Of a DNA stretch of 64,000 nt, positions 40,797 to 52,555 are shown piece after piece. Under the pieces are notes generated by a model, which was not told the DNA's origin, did not search any database, and worked only from the letters and a program-made list of their open reading frames with translations. Source of the DNA: Paralichthys olivaceus (taxonomy: Eukaryota > Chordata > Actinopteri > Pleuronectiformes > Paralichthyidae); contig NC_091111.1 in NCBI RefSeq assembly GCF_024713975.1, positions 8,448,501 to 8,512,500 of the forward strand, written 5' to 3'. Position numbers and translations under genes: made by a program. How positions within the stretch are numbered: the stretch's first letter is position 1; every line of letters begins with the position of its first letter.

Positions 40797-40827
40797 ATAT
40801 TGGGAGTGGGCGTGTCACTCCCAATAT
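40797..40827. repeat. Perfect 12-bp hairpin (inverted repeat)
   Basis: Arms ATATTGGGAGTG (40797-40808) and CACTCCCAATAT (40816-40827) around a 7-base spacer GGCGTGT, with no mismatch. It directly precedes the broken coding-like tract. Confidence 0.85.
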
Positions 40828-40849
40828 ACTCTCAGTTTAAGTCTGAGAG

Positions 40850-42305
40850 ACTGACACAAACTCTTCCAGGTAGAACTTACGAAGCACAAGCGTGGAAATG
40901 AGAGAAAGCTGCTCGTCCAGATCATTGCAGGTGGAATTCTTATTGTGTTAAATACGTCCTCGGATAATTTGAACAGATTGGATTACGGTGAACATACCAT
41001 CAAGTTTAATGAAAAACAGTCTACAACAATAAGCCTGATCAAGGTGACAGAAATAGCCCCGACAATCCTGCCACCCTTCATGCTCCTACACTATAAATAC
41101 GTAATGCCGCGAGGATTAGGGGTTGGCCGCCTTCAGTGTAAGGAAACAGATAAAGGGGTAAGGTCTGGAAGCATAGTTCCTGGAATAAGGGGCCTAGGTA
41201 GTGAAAGCACTTGAGCTTCCTGTCCTCACTGGACACCATGTAGATGGAACAGTTGGTGGAGTAGCCACCACGATTACACACAGTGGGTCCTTTGAAGTCC
41301 ACTTTCCCATTGGAGAATCTTTGCTATGTTTGTGTATCCTGGTGGACAGAAAGTTGACTTGAGGGCACAAGAAGTGACTGTTTGCGATTGTGACTTTCAG
41401 CCAGACTGGCACTGGTAGACCGAGGTGCTCTGGAATGAAACCAAAGCCATTACAGGAAAGTCTCAGCAATGCATCCAGGCTGTTATTTAGGGCCAAGAAG
41501 ACCAGGCCCCCATCGAGATGAATGCAGCTTAAAATGTTCAACACGACATTAAACCCAGAAAACTTTATAAAAAGAACTGAAGGTTTGGTGACTTTCGTCA
41601 GCTCATCCCACTCATAGACGATGAATGAGAAATAAGATGAATTATAACCAGGCACACATTTGGAGAGTCTATTAACAAATTCTGGGACTTTTTTTCCTTA
41701 TGCTACTAAAGTGGGTTCACCCACAATCCCAGGGTGACATACAGTATACCTACACTAACGGGAGGTTGATACTCGACAACACGATCACTACTGCATAGAC
41801 CCTAGATCCAAATTACATCAAAAGAACAAAATGGTTGCACACGATATTTTGCTGATATTTTGGCTTCATTTTATCACAAGGAGCATGAAGTAACACAGAG
41901 GTACTTAAACCTTGTGCTAAAAGGAAAAACAGATCGACTCGCTCGATTGACCTGGATGACTGAGAAAGTCCTAAAGCAAATTACATCTTATTTTAATAGA
42001 AAGACAGATTTAGAAAAGAATCAAGGGTCCAGTAGAAGAGGATTAATCCACGAGGCACCATGAATAGATATTTCAGACTGGGGCAAAACGGTGAACCAAC
42101 ACTACCTTCTGTAAACCCTGCTGCTAACAAGTACCAGCCCCTCGAAATGCAAAACCCAGCTTGGACAAAGGGTCACAGGGTCACTGCAGAGAGCTATGAA
42201 CAACATAGAATGTCTTTTCTTATTTTAATCAGAGCTGTTGATGCACAATTTCATTGTTTATTTATGTTCATTCATTCCTTCCTTCATATGAGATTAAAAT
42301 AAATA
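40850..42305 (+). pseudogene. Broken coding-like tract of unrecognised family
   Basis: Several + strand frames look like pieces of one or two decayed proteins. The first is open from a TGA near 40850 to 41214 (about 120 codons). Next come a frame at about 41230-41330 (contains HSGSFEVHFPIGE) and, after a shift, one from about 41326 (contains PGGQKVDLRAQEV and CDCDFQPDWHW) interrupted by single stops. Last are 41860-42063 (contains KTDRLARLTWM) and 42060-42302 (contains RLGQNGEPTLP). Composition is protein-like and not repetitive. I do not recognise the family; a retroelement or old viral insertion is possible but unproven. A competing - strand frame of 153 residues (41194-41655) has no signature either. 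Confidence 0.35.
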
Positions 42306-45300
42306 CAGTGTAAAATCAGACAAATGTGTGTTAGTGAATGAGGTAATGGCTGGTTCATGTGAGGTGAGCATATATCAAGGGCATAATGAAACCAGGATGT
42401 TCCAGAGTTTCCTGGATTTCCTTTTGAAACGCTGCCAACCTGTCAGACCCTAAAGTGTGTCACAATACGCGACACAATGTGAAACTTAACATTTTTGTAC
42501 GTGTGTGCGTGCAAGTGTGTGTGTTGCAATTTGCGTTGATTCACAGCTGTGTATGAATGGTCAAATTTCCCCTCAATATTTCCTTTCTGAGCTACGTGTG
42601 CGTGTGTGTGTACGGTATTTCTGGTATGTTTGTCCGTTCTGAACATCCCTCTCATGTTCCAACAACCCCTGCGAGCACACGTTGTGTTTGTTGATGTGTG
42701 TTACGCAAAACCTTTATTAGTCACCAATTCAATGTCATCTGAAGCACTTCCCTTCACTATGTCAGGATGTACAACTTGTAGCACGTTGGCTTTTTGTCAG
42801 ATTGTGGCTTGATTTGTGGCTTGACGTTGCCTTTGAGTTTTTTTCACACCTTATTTAACCTGTTATTAGGTCCTCTAAAGATTACTGAGTTGTGTCAAAC
42901 TTAAAAGTTGTTAAAAATCCTCTGTAGCACTTAACACTTGCAGATCACATAAAACACGCGCTTATAAACCCTTCATTTTTTAATATTATGACAGAAACTT
43001 GTTAATTTGCAAATGAGTTACAAAATTCCTCAGCGGGAACACACTGTTTTCATTTCCAATTTCCTCAATTGGTAAAACACATACTAAGTTTTTCACACTA
43101 AAGTTAGCAACTGTGTTCATATAACTTGTTAACTTTAAGTTGAACAAACAGACTTCCATCAATAAATAAAGTTGTACGAAAAACAAAAGTAAACAAGCTG
43201 GTCTCTGTGGCCCTCATAGGTCTGTGGAGGTGGAGCTCGATATCAGGACGCAACCAATTAACATTTTCTTTATGGATTAATCTACTGATTATATCCTCAG
43301 TTAATTAAATGCAGGGTTGGTTTTTTGTTTTGGAAACACCTACGCCTTCAATAAATAAAGTCATCTGTGGCTGTCACAGGACTGTAATAAACATGACTGA
43401 TCATTTGAACACACCCTGGAGTCTTCAGGGAGACAAATACCATCGAAGCAGAGACGAGTGCGAGAAGTTAGCGAGGTAGTCACAGGAAAGTCGTCTTTTT
43501 TGGGGACATAGCTTTGGCGAGTGGGCCGATGAATAAAAAAGTGTATCCTGTTCATGCTTATTCTTTGAGGATTACCAACTCAAGCTTTACAAGTTAAACT
43601 TACCAATGGAAGTGTTTTTTAAAGTTGGTCCAACAACTCCAGTCGTCTTATTATTTAACATTCACATCAATTTGAAAACATTATTTCAAATCAAACATTT
43701 TCATAAAGATCTTGTGTATAATTATAGTGAATCAGCAGACTTTAACATTTAGCTATTAAAGCACATTTGATGCACCTTGGCCCATCCTAACTTCACCTCT
43801 CTTAACCTCATTCGTCAGCAGGCACCACATACGCCTCTGGGTAATAATGATTCTTATCAGCATGCAGCACATACAGCACATGGTCCTAACATGCAGCGCA
43901 GGCAAAATACAAGTTGAGATCATGTAAAGCTCTGCATCATAAAGGGGGGAAAAATATACAGCGCCGGTACATTTACAGAGACAGGGGTAATGAGAGGGGA
44001 GGGTGCAGCGGGTGAAGTGAGCAGGTTTGAACCATTTAGATTTAACCTTTGACACACCCTTATCTCTTTGGGGGTTTTACACACTGTTCTCATGCAAACC
44101 GTTAAAAAAACACCAGCATTCCCAATAAAGTCTGCCTCGTCAGCAGCTTTGTTCCACGTGATGTTTTATGGAGATGTCGGGAGCAGCTGGCACACTTGTC
44201 AGCAGTGATCTTTGATGATGGAGGAGGTACGTGGAGAAGGACCTAACTCCTGCACCTTAGTCTGAACTGTAAATACCACACAGTGTAGTTACAGAATACG
44301 CATCTCGTATTTTATTTATTCATATTGTTATCATATGTGTGAGGTTTATATAGTGCCAGAATTCTGAAGATAAATCCTGACCTGTCACAATCTCTCCACG
44401 ATGAATTCATGCTCCTTTTGAGACAAAAGACAAAAAGATCTTGTCCCGGCAAAGATCTCTTTGCTCACTGAGCCAGACAAAATATGTACTAACCACTGAA
44501 TTAGGCTGAACTTCTTTAGAACTGCTCAAAATCAGATTTTGAACTTTTTCCAGCAGAAGGTGTTTTGAAAAGAAACTGCAGATGAGTCATGTGTGCATCA
44601 GAAGCACATTACGACACCCTCTGCTCCGGATTCTTCTTTGTAGAGATGTTTATGAGTGCAGACTGTCTCGGTTGTCAGGATGTGAGACGTGTGCTTGTTC
44701 AGTATCGCCACTTGACTTCGAGTCACTCCATCTGCTGAGAGAAAATCTCGTCACCTCGTTTGAACTTTATGAATCCCCTGAGCTCGAGCCCACACTGAAC
44801 GACACATCCTCCTCCTCCTTGGCTGCCCGACTACAACCGCTTACACCCACTGTGTGTGATAAATCTCCACGCGACTGGGACACAATAGTATCCAAAGGGT
44901 AGTAATTGTGTTGTTTGTAACAAGATCAGGCTCCGAGCCAAGAAGCAAAAAGTCTAGTCAATCACAGTGAAGTGATATCTCAATTTATAGCAGCCTGTTT
45001 TAGACTCTCCTGTCAGTCTCTTGTATTATGTAATAGTCCTGTGGTGTGTGTGTGCTAGTGTTCCTGTGTGTGTGTGTGTGTGTGTGTGTATCCACAAAAA
45101 TCCTGTGATAAGGAGTGAACATGCCTTTCTGTTTCCTGTCCTTTCTTGTCCCCCGTCCTCTCTCACCTCCCTTCTCCTCCTCCTTTAATTTGTCCGCTCA
45201 CATCCTCTTTTACTTTCTTTTTCGGTCTTGTCCTCTTTTAGCCTTTCCATTCTTATCCTGTCCTCAGCTCACCTTCCCTCCTTCCTCTTGGCGTCGGCCC

Positions 45301-48034
45301 ATCAGATGGTTAAACCACTTGCTCCGCTTCATGGGGGAATCCTTGGACTAAAAAAATAAACTAAAATGTGTTTCATTTAGTGGATTCCATATACAACTTT
45401 ACTGGATTAAAATATTGGATATACAACATCTGAGCTAATTGTGTACTATCTCTTTTTTATATGAAGGTGTGTTTTTTGGGGATTTGAATTTAACTGCGAA
45501 TGCTAGTGCCAGAAAAATTCCCACGAAAACAGGAGAGTCATTAAAATGTGTGGTGGTCTGTTGTGGAACAAATGAGGACATGCTCTTAAAAAACATGTTT
45601 GCTCTTGTAGTGGCATCCCATCATCTGCTGCCTCCCCTGCCCCCTCGCCGCTGGTCTTTCCCCACTCTCCCAAATCTCACTCACAGGCCGCAGTTTTTGG
45701 CCCAGTTTTTGGGACTGTGCGAGCCAACAGCGGGGACACGACCCCTCCGTTAATTCCTTTGTTGATGGTGATGTTCTTTATTGATGTGGCTTTCAAGCAG
45801 TGTCACCACAGCGGGTAATCAATTCACCTGAACTGACCCTGAAAAGTACACAAACAGTCGCAATTGAAAATAACCCCCCCTCCACAAAACTGGGACGTCT
45901 GACGCAACAGTGTTTTTAGGGGGTCAATAGGAGTACTTCACAAAAAGTTATGCATGAACACAACACATTTATAAACTAGAAATACTCCCACCAAGGCCAA
46001 ACACTCCCGTTATGAAACCATATTTTCACCAGACCTGGATTTTTATGTAGATCTCCACCAAATTTTTCTCACTCATAAATATTAGTCCCTTGAAAATGCT
46101 TGATTTATTTCCCATCAAGATTCATGAATTATTCTCTGAATTATTCTCAATGAAAATATTGTAACGCAATGTTAAAGAAAGTGATGAAAAATGTCATGCT
46201 AATACGTTAAGAAGTTTTAGCGTAATCCTCCTAAGAATCAGCCCGAAAAGAAACAAAGAAAGAAAGAGGCAGTAATGATTACAGCTACACTTTAATGTCT
46301 TAAGTAATACTTTAGTAATAAGTCATGTTTTGAATCATTAAAGTTCATATGCATGATTTTAACAACAAACAATTTTCCACATAGAGATAAAATGGTTTCC
46401 TGAGCTTGCCTGTTCTTTAACTTGGTAGCCAGTCTGGCCACACATGCATGTTAGTGCATGTGAGTCAACAAGTGCAAAGTGTTCCAGTGAAAGCACCCTG
46501 ACAGAATTTTGCATTCTTCAGCTGCCTACTTTCTGTTTGTTTTCAAAATGTTTCGCCAACTCTTTGTATTCTAGTTTTACTTTCTGCCTTTGTGCGTTTT
46601 CCCCTCCATTGTTTCCTCCACTCAACAGTTTCCACCCCTCCGATCAGATATACTGTCATTCATCATCTCCCCTCTCCATGTACCTATCTATTGTCTCTGG
46701 GCCTTTTGTCCTATGCTGCCGTTTAGTTTGCTCGATAAGTTCCTCAGCTTTTGTTCCTATGTTGCATGTGTGCTATAACCTGCTTTATGTTCCTGCACCA
46801 TTTGCCTCCTTTTCTGCTGCTCACTTTCGTTCCTCATTCAAGTATTTCCTCGGGAAAGGGCTTTGTGTGCCTGTGTTTGGGTCCTTCCTGTCTGACCGGT
46901 AACAAAAAGGCCTCCGACAAAGAAAGAGATAAGACCAGAGTCAATATTGGCCAGGCCTTCCTGAGATGGAGAGCCCTACGAGGTCCAAGTTGACTTGGAA
47001 CATTTTCTTCTTGTTTGGGAACAGGGAACATTAAATCACCAACAGTCAACTGACATGAAGGTGATATCTTAACAGAGGGTAGGAAGACGGGGGGTGAGTG
47101 TGGCCCAATGAACAAATCTCTGCCTGGGACTCCTTGCAGGTTCATCCAGCCACAATGTTTCATAATATCTAATCCCAATGTAATATTTGTGTACTCTATA
47201 GGGTTCAGCATTGCAGAGACAAATTAATCAAGTGGTATTGTTGCATAATTGTGATTTTCTCCACTTTAACATGTAATGCATTGCATTGTTAGATTGTTAG
47301 CGGAAAGTAGTGTTGTAGAATCATGGACATTAACAGTCTCAGTTTGTGTTCACTTGTTTTTTTTAGTGCACCAGTGTGTGGATGCCCTCTCGAGAGACCC
47401 CTGGGGTTGAAACAAAATGTTAAAATCATAATCGGTGTAGGTCTGGCTCTGTTACATTAGCTGGGCTATCTAATTGCATAATTGGTCCCTGTTCCTTTTG
47501 TCAGGCCCCAGTTAGTTTTCTCTCAGACGGGTTCAAACAGAAAACTGTGACCCACGCCGTACTCGTGCATAAGTTTATCTACACTGATAACCGTAGCCAC
47601 ATGCAGTGCACTAAAAGTAACCAGATGGTGCACTCATAGCAAAATGTTGAGCGTGACATTCTGGACACTTCGCAGCCGAGGAAGGACGATCGTTGGCACA
47701 GTTTCAAAATTTGAATTTCATGTGAGCAGAGCAGCTTCCAGATATTTGGCAGGCAACAGAAAATGTTGTGATCATGCAGTAAAAGCACAAAATATTTAGT
47801 TTCAGAGACGTAGTAACCCTGTAGTACATAGTGTACAGAGTGTACTTCATGGATGCATACTAAGAGAAGTATCCAACTTGAGACATGGTAAACCTTTTTG
47901 TTCCATTTTGTTGAATTTTAAGGTCACTAGAAAACAGAAATTACACATTCAGAATTTGGAAACTAAAATAAAATAGATAGTGAAATTACAAAGGAAACAT
48001 GCTTCTTAAAATTCTAGGCAAAAATAAGATATTC
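42306..48034. other. No gene seen
   Basis: Intergenic. (GT)n at 45064-45090. Frames at 45.1-45.35 and 46.4-46.9 kb are pyrimidine-rich and have no domain. 47440-47520 (ACATTAGCTGGGCTATCTAATTGC and neighbours) is repeat-free with homeodomain-like words. Confidence 0.45.
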
Positions 48035-48190
48035 AATTCAGTTCAATCATAACATAATAAGATCAAGACCATAACATTTATAGAGAAACCCAACAGTTCC
48101 CACAATGAGCAGCACTTTGAAGACTGTGGAGAGAAAAACTCCCTCAATAACTGGAAGAAACCTCGAGCAGAACCAGACTTGGTTGGGGTG
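48035..48190 (+). repeat. Dispersed teleost repeat (AGAGAAACCCAACAGTTCCC type)
   Basis: AAACCCAACAGTTCCCAC, ATGAGCAGCACTTTG, GAAAAACTCCCT, GGAAGAAACCTCGAGCAGAACCAG (in pieces) follow the order of a very common fish repeat. No coding capacity. Confidence 0.65.
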
Positions 48191-49316
48191 AAAATGTTGA
48201 AGAGAGCAGAGGTGGATAAAAATAGAGAAAGAGGGAGAAGGGGAGAGAGAGACGAGGATCAATTGTGTAACCATCATATTTAGATTCTGTCAGACTGGTT
48301 GTTATGATGATAATAAGAATCTTCAATTGTACCTTGGCTTCATCAGGTGTTTCAGCCTTTTAATTGCAATAACATTAAAAGCCGAACCTGAGGGTACGCT
48401 GAGGCTAAAGGTAAATCTGACTGGCTACTGGCTTGTATGGCAGCACGATGAAAGCCTCAGTAGATCATACATCATTACCTCTATGCCTTTTTAAACTAAA
48501 CTTAATACCTACACTCAAATGCAAAAGCTTTTGTATTTTATACATAAAATGTAGTTGCAATAAAAGTAAGATAAACTGTTGTTCAACAACACAGTAGTAT
48601 CAGAGTTACAAATCGCATTATTTCCTGTAAACATTACTGTCCCAGCCAATGTTTTCCTTTTTATTCATTTATTGAGGCCATCAATACATCATACACAGTA
48701 GTTTATTGTAACTCTTTTCCTAATTACACTGTGGTGGCAAATGTAATTGCTAGCTGGGTTATGTTATACCAGAGTCATTTGAAGGTGGCCAGGGTAGATG
48801 GAGGGCGCATGAAGCACAGGACTGACTCTAGAGACTGGTGTTTACATCTGGAGTCCCATCTGTGGTTAGATTTCTGCAACAAAAGAACAATGGTGAAGGT
48901 TGTGTAAACACATATTGTGTCTGGAGTTTTTTTCTGTATCAAACCACACCACGATCTGACCGTAACATCAACCATGTGCTGTGGATGCCTGAAACATACA
49001 AACAAGAGATTAATACTATTGCTGAACAGATGTTTGTTTTTATTTTTAGGGCAAGATCATATTTGGAATGTCCATATTTCACTGACATGCATCACGCTCA
49101 GGTACAAAATTTCATTTTGGTTTATCATATTTTCAGGAAACATCATTTTACTCATACTTTCGTCCTCTTAGCTCCTGACTCTTTAAGGCCCGCCTCCCCG
49201 TAAAGCTCAGTCTGCTCTTATTGGCCAGCTGGCTCACTCTGTTGTGATTGGTCAGCCACCTCTGGTGTGTGGAGGATATGGTGTTGCGGAACATGCCAGA
49301 CTACCGAAGAAGACTG
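48191..49316. other. No gene seen
   Basis: Intergenic. 48600-48770 is repeat-free and AT-rich. The 121-residue frame at 48838-49203 overlaps another frame and carries no domain. Confidence 0.4.
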
Positions 49317-49540
49317 AGGCTACATCCATACCTGTACGTTTTCAAAACAGACAACAGGATCAGCAACGCTTGTAATTGACCAATGCCGGGAGAGGATCAT
49401 GTGATAGGAGCCTGTCGGATCAGTCGACGAGACCAGAATCAGAATGTCTATATCATCATAACCAAACATCTTTGTTTCTGCCTGTACAGATTAAATGCAG
49501 CCCTGGAGTTTTCAAACTAAAACCAGGCCAGCTTGGTTTT
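49317..49540 (+). repeat. Interspersed repeat family C, copy 1
   Basis: Shares GGCTACATCCATACCTGTACG, AAATGCAGCCCTGGAG and TTTTCAAACTAAAACCAG with copies at 52055-52555 (opposite strand) and 56568-57090. Confidence 0.65.
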
Positions 49541-49734
49541 CTAACAATTGTTTAACAGAGTCATAAGCACTGACCTAAATGTTGGTCTGTTCTTAATGTT
49601 CAGCCAGAGCATTATACATTATAATGTACCCAGTTAACAGTAATTCTGCGTAATCCCAGTGTAATGGCTACATAAATGGGGAATTTAAATAGTTCCCCTG
49701 CTTAATTTGAACAAATATTTGTGTTCCAGGATTT

Positions 49735-50146
49735 TAGCCCAGATTTGAACGGCGTGATGGGATCTGACACATACACTGCTTGTGCTGTACAACAGACATT
49801 TTGGCAGCCAATCAGTTTCCCCTTTAATCAGCTTGTGCAAATGTATCAAATGATCCGTGTGGATTAGGTTGTGGCATTTATGGCAAACTAATCAAAAAAT
49901 GCATGCAGGTTAATATTTTCTTTGTTTTCTTGATTCCCTGTTAAATATGGAAGCAAAGTATTGGTAAGTGTATAAGAGAAATGCAGCTAAATGTGATGGT
50001 TTCTTCAGATTGGTAGTACAGGCCCATCTAACCTGGAGCTGCTCATGTAGTAATTAAAGTTATTTTAATTCTGTTTCCGCTTGTGTCAAAAAATCAGCTC
50101 GGCCATTGTCACAGTTTTCAATTTTAATTTAACTGTCGATTTAATT
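49735..50146. promoter_or_regulatory. Candidate conserved noncoding element
   Basis: Some 400 bases without repeats or frames, with many homeodomain/POU-like words (AGCCAATCAG, CTTTAATCAGC, GTAATTAAAG, TTTGTTTTCTTG) and low CpG. It ends at a C run followed by CA units at 50148-50173. The judgement is by appearance only. Confidence 0.25.
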
Positions 50147-50231
50147 ACCCCCCCCCCCCCCACACACACACACGCACATACTCCTAATATATAGGTTTTG
50201 AATCTCAAAAATTATATTAATACAAGGCCAC

Positions 50232-50306
50232 ACATGCATTACATTACATTACATGTCATTTGGCAGACACTTTTATCCAAAGTGACTAACAATTAGTGCA
50301 TTCATG
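50232..50306 (+). repeat. Fragment of dispersed teleost repeat (CATTTGGCAGACACTTTTATC type)
   Basis: The block TTACATGTCATTTGGCAGAC, TTTTATCCAAAGTGACTAACAA and AGTGCATTCA is a very frequent 3'-tail-like sequence in fish genomes as I recall it. Class not assigned. Confidence 0.6.
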
Positions 50307-51120
50307 CACACACAATAGATTTGACATAAAGTTGTTTGAAGAAACCTGACAGTGTTGGGCTGAATTTGAATGTCATGTTTGACCGAGAGGCCCTGTGAGT
50401 GACACACACTTTAAAAAGACTAGTTGACTGAACAATGTGTTCATGAGCCAAAATGTGGGCCATCGCAACCTGGATTCATGACCATGAGATCTTTTATCAT
50501 CTCTCAAATCATCTATAAACATAATTAGTCCATGTTGGTGAAATGAGATAATCAAAAAATCGAAGGTACAGTTTTATCTAAATTATCATATTCTTACCCT
50601 GTCGCTTTTTATCCAAAGCCTTTCAGTCCGCATTCTCTAATTTTATTCATGCAGCCTTTTTATGTCTGAACTTATAGAAAGATCTTTCCCAAAAAACAAA
50701 CACTTTTAATTAGATCGCAAATATAGTGTGAGAGTATATAATATATATATAATGCTCCGTTGGATCGTTTTTTTATCTTGCACTTTGGTCTTTGAGAATC
50801 GTCTCTTTCTGCCTTGCACAGAGATGCAGTGGTGGGATCCTAACTTTGATTTGATACGTGTTTCATTTAGTTACTCTCACCGATTCATTATTCAGTCTTT
50901 TGTTGAGCGTAGCGCTGTCTGCCGTTACACTCTCCGACTCACACGCCATTAGTGTGAAGGCTGTGCCAAGTTGAAGAATGGTAAGGACTGAGATGATAAC
51001 CGCTCAGAATGAATTCACATCCCAGCTCTGCAACATACATCTGAAGCTAATGAGCCAATAATAACAAAAGAATTGTAAATTGAAAAGCTGCACAGTGCAT
51101 TTTTGAAGTTTAATTGACTA
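50307..51120. other. No gene seen
   Basis: AT-rich intergenic DNA with no supported frame or repeat. Confidence 0.45.
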
Positions 51121-51500
51121 CAACTGGAAAATCATCTTTGATAAAGCTGTCGTCCCTCCTTCTATGTATCCTGCTTTGTGTTGTGTCAACACGGCTCTAT
51201 AATTCATTGGAGCTCCAGTTCACCGCAATTTATGGGTTCTGTGCATTTCTTCCCTAATGAGGCTTGGGTTGGTGGTCTAATGAAAATATTTGGCGGGCCT
51301 GGTGCCGGCAGAGGGCTGTTTAGGAAATAAAGCCCTGTATGTTCAAATGCAATAGTTAGACAAATGGGCAAATTGAGCAACGCAACAGAGTTTTAATCAG
51401 GCCAGTGAGATGAAGGTTCATTGAGCGAGCTTAATTCAAGTGGGACTAAGCCCCAAAACAAATTAATTTAGTCAAAGTCAATCAGCTCTGCTATTTCTGT
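51121..51500. promoter_or_regulatory. Candidate conserved noncoding element
   Basis: Repeat-free, balanced composition. Words include CCTAATGAGGCTTG, GGTCTAATGAAAATATTTGG, CAAATGGGCAAATTGAGC, GTTTTAATCAGGCC and AACAAATTAATTTAG. This TAAT-rich pattern resembles long-range enhancers in gene deserts. No alignment was possible. Confidence 0.28.
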
Positions 51501-51864
51501 TTGGGCTGTGCCAAAACATAATGGGACAATCAAGCCCCTTCGTTTGTTCTCATGTTCCATAAAGAGTTGGACCGACACTGCTGTGACGGTTGGACCTGGT
51601 CTTCACAGAGGTAAGATTAGAACGTGTGAAGTGGAGCAGAGAAAGTTCTGGAGCATTTACTGCTTCCTGATGAGCAAAGAACACAAACATCGGTGTTATG
51701 AAGCCAGTCTTCTGTGTCAAGCCTTTGTATAAGTAGAATGTCTGGTTGTGTGACCTCTTTATACGTATAAGTATGTTAACCCCGTGGGCCTCGTCTGGTG
51801 CCAGGCGTCTGTGACCTGACTTCGGCCTTAAGGACATAAAGTGTATGATGATGGTGGTGGAGTG

Positions 51865-52022
51865 AATGAAATGTCAGGAAAAATCGGTTCACGTGAAGAA
51901 CACAGCAGGGAAATGTCTGGAGCATTCAGGTGAGTCTGGGTAGAGCAGCAGCTAGGAGGCAGGACATAACGCACAAATTCTGCTTTGGAAATCACTTGTT
52001 TTTGTTTGTAGCACATCAACCT
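51865..52022 (+). repeat. Interspersed repeat family D, copy 3 (truncated)
   Basis: GGGAAATGTCTGGAGCATTC, GGAGGCAGGACATAAC, CTTTGGAAATCACTTG and TTTGTAGCACATCAAC match copies 1 and 2. It breaks off where a family C copy begins, so one may have inserted into the other. Confidence 0.65.
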
Positions 52023-52054
52023 ATTTAAATTTTTTTTGTTAGTTTCTTTCAGTC

Positions 52055-52555
52055 TTTTAGAAACGGCCCCGTTTTAGTTTGAAAACTGCAGGGCTGCGTT
52101 TAAGTTTGGATGGGCAGAAACTGAGAAGGAAATGACGTAGACACTCACAACTTCTTGCTTATTGGGTCTCTTTGGTCATGACACTCACTGATTCGTCACG
52201 CTCCTATCACATGATCCCCTTCCGGAAGAAAACAACCAGCTTTAGCCTCAGCTGCCAGCGTAGAACACAACATGGATAATCAATTACACGCAGTACTGTC
52301 CCTGTTGTCTCTGCTAACAGCTGTTGTGCCATTAAATTCTGTGTTTTACATTGATACAACTATTTATGTGTGAAGGAGAAAAACAATTATTTGGGCAATG
52401 TGCAACAATGTCCATGTCCAGCTGGACGTACATGCCTTCTTGTCATCACCGGGATGTGCATGAACAGTGTACTTAAGTGATCTCCGGGTGTGTGTTTTCA
52501 GTCATGTTAGTACGGACAGGGATGAACACAGATTTTAGTTTGAAATCGCCATAAC
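52055..52555 (-). repeat. Interspersed repeat family C, copy 2 (longest)
   Basis: Reads in the opposite direction to copies 1 and 3. Inner words: GTTTTAGTTTGAAAACTGCAG, TATTGGGTCTCTTTGGTCATG, CTCCTATCACATGATCCCC, TTCCGGAAGAAAAC. Both ends carry TTTTAGTTTGAAA (52070 and 52533), but in the same orientation. No coding capacity. Confidence 0.65.

Noticed and set aside
41194..41655. 153-residue - strand frame
   Set aside because: No family recognised, and the + strand over the same bases gives more protein-like segments; kept only as an alternative in the pseudogene entry.
45115..46902. Pyrimidine-rich frames of 78-152 residues
   Set aside because: Low-complexity Phe/Ser/Pro/Leu content from CT-rich DNA, no domains, overlapping alternative frames.
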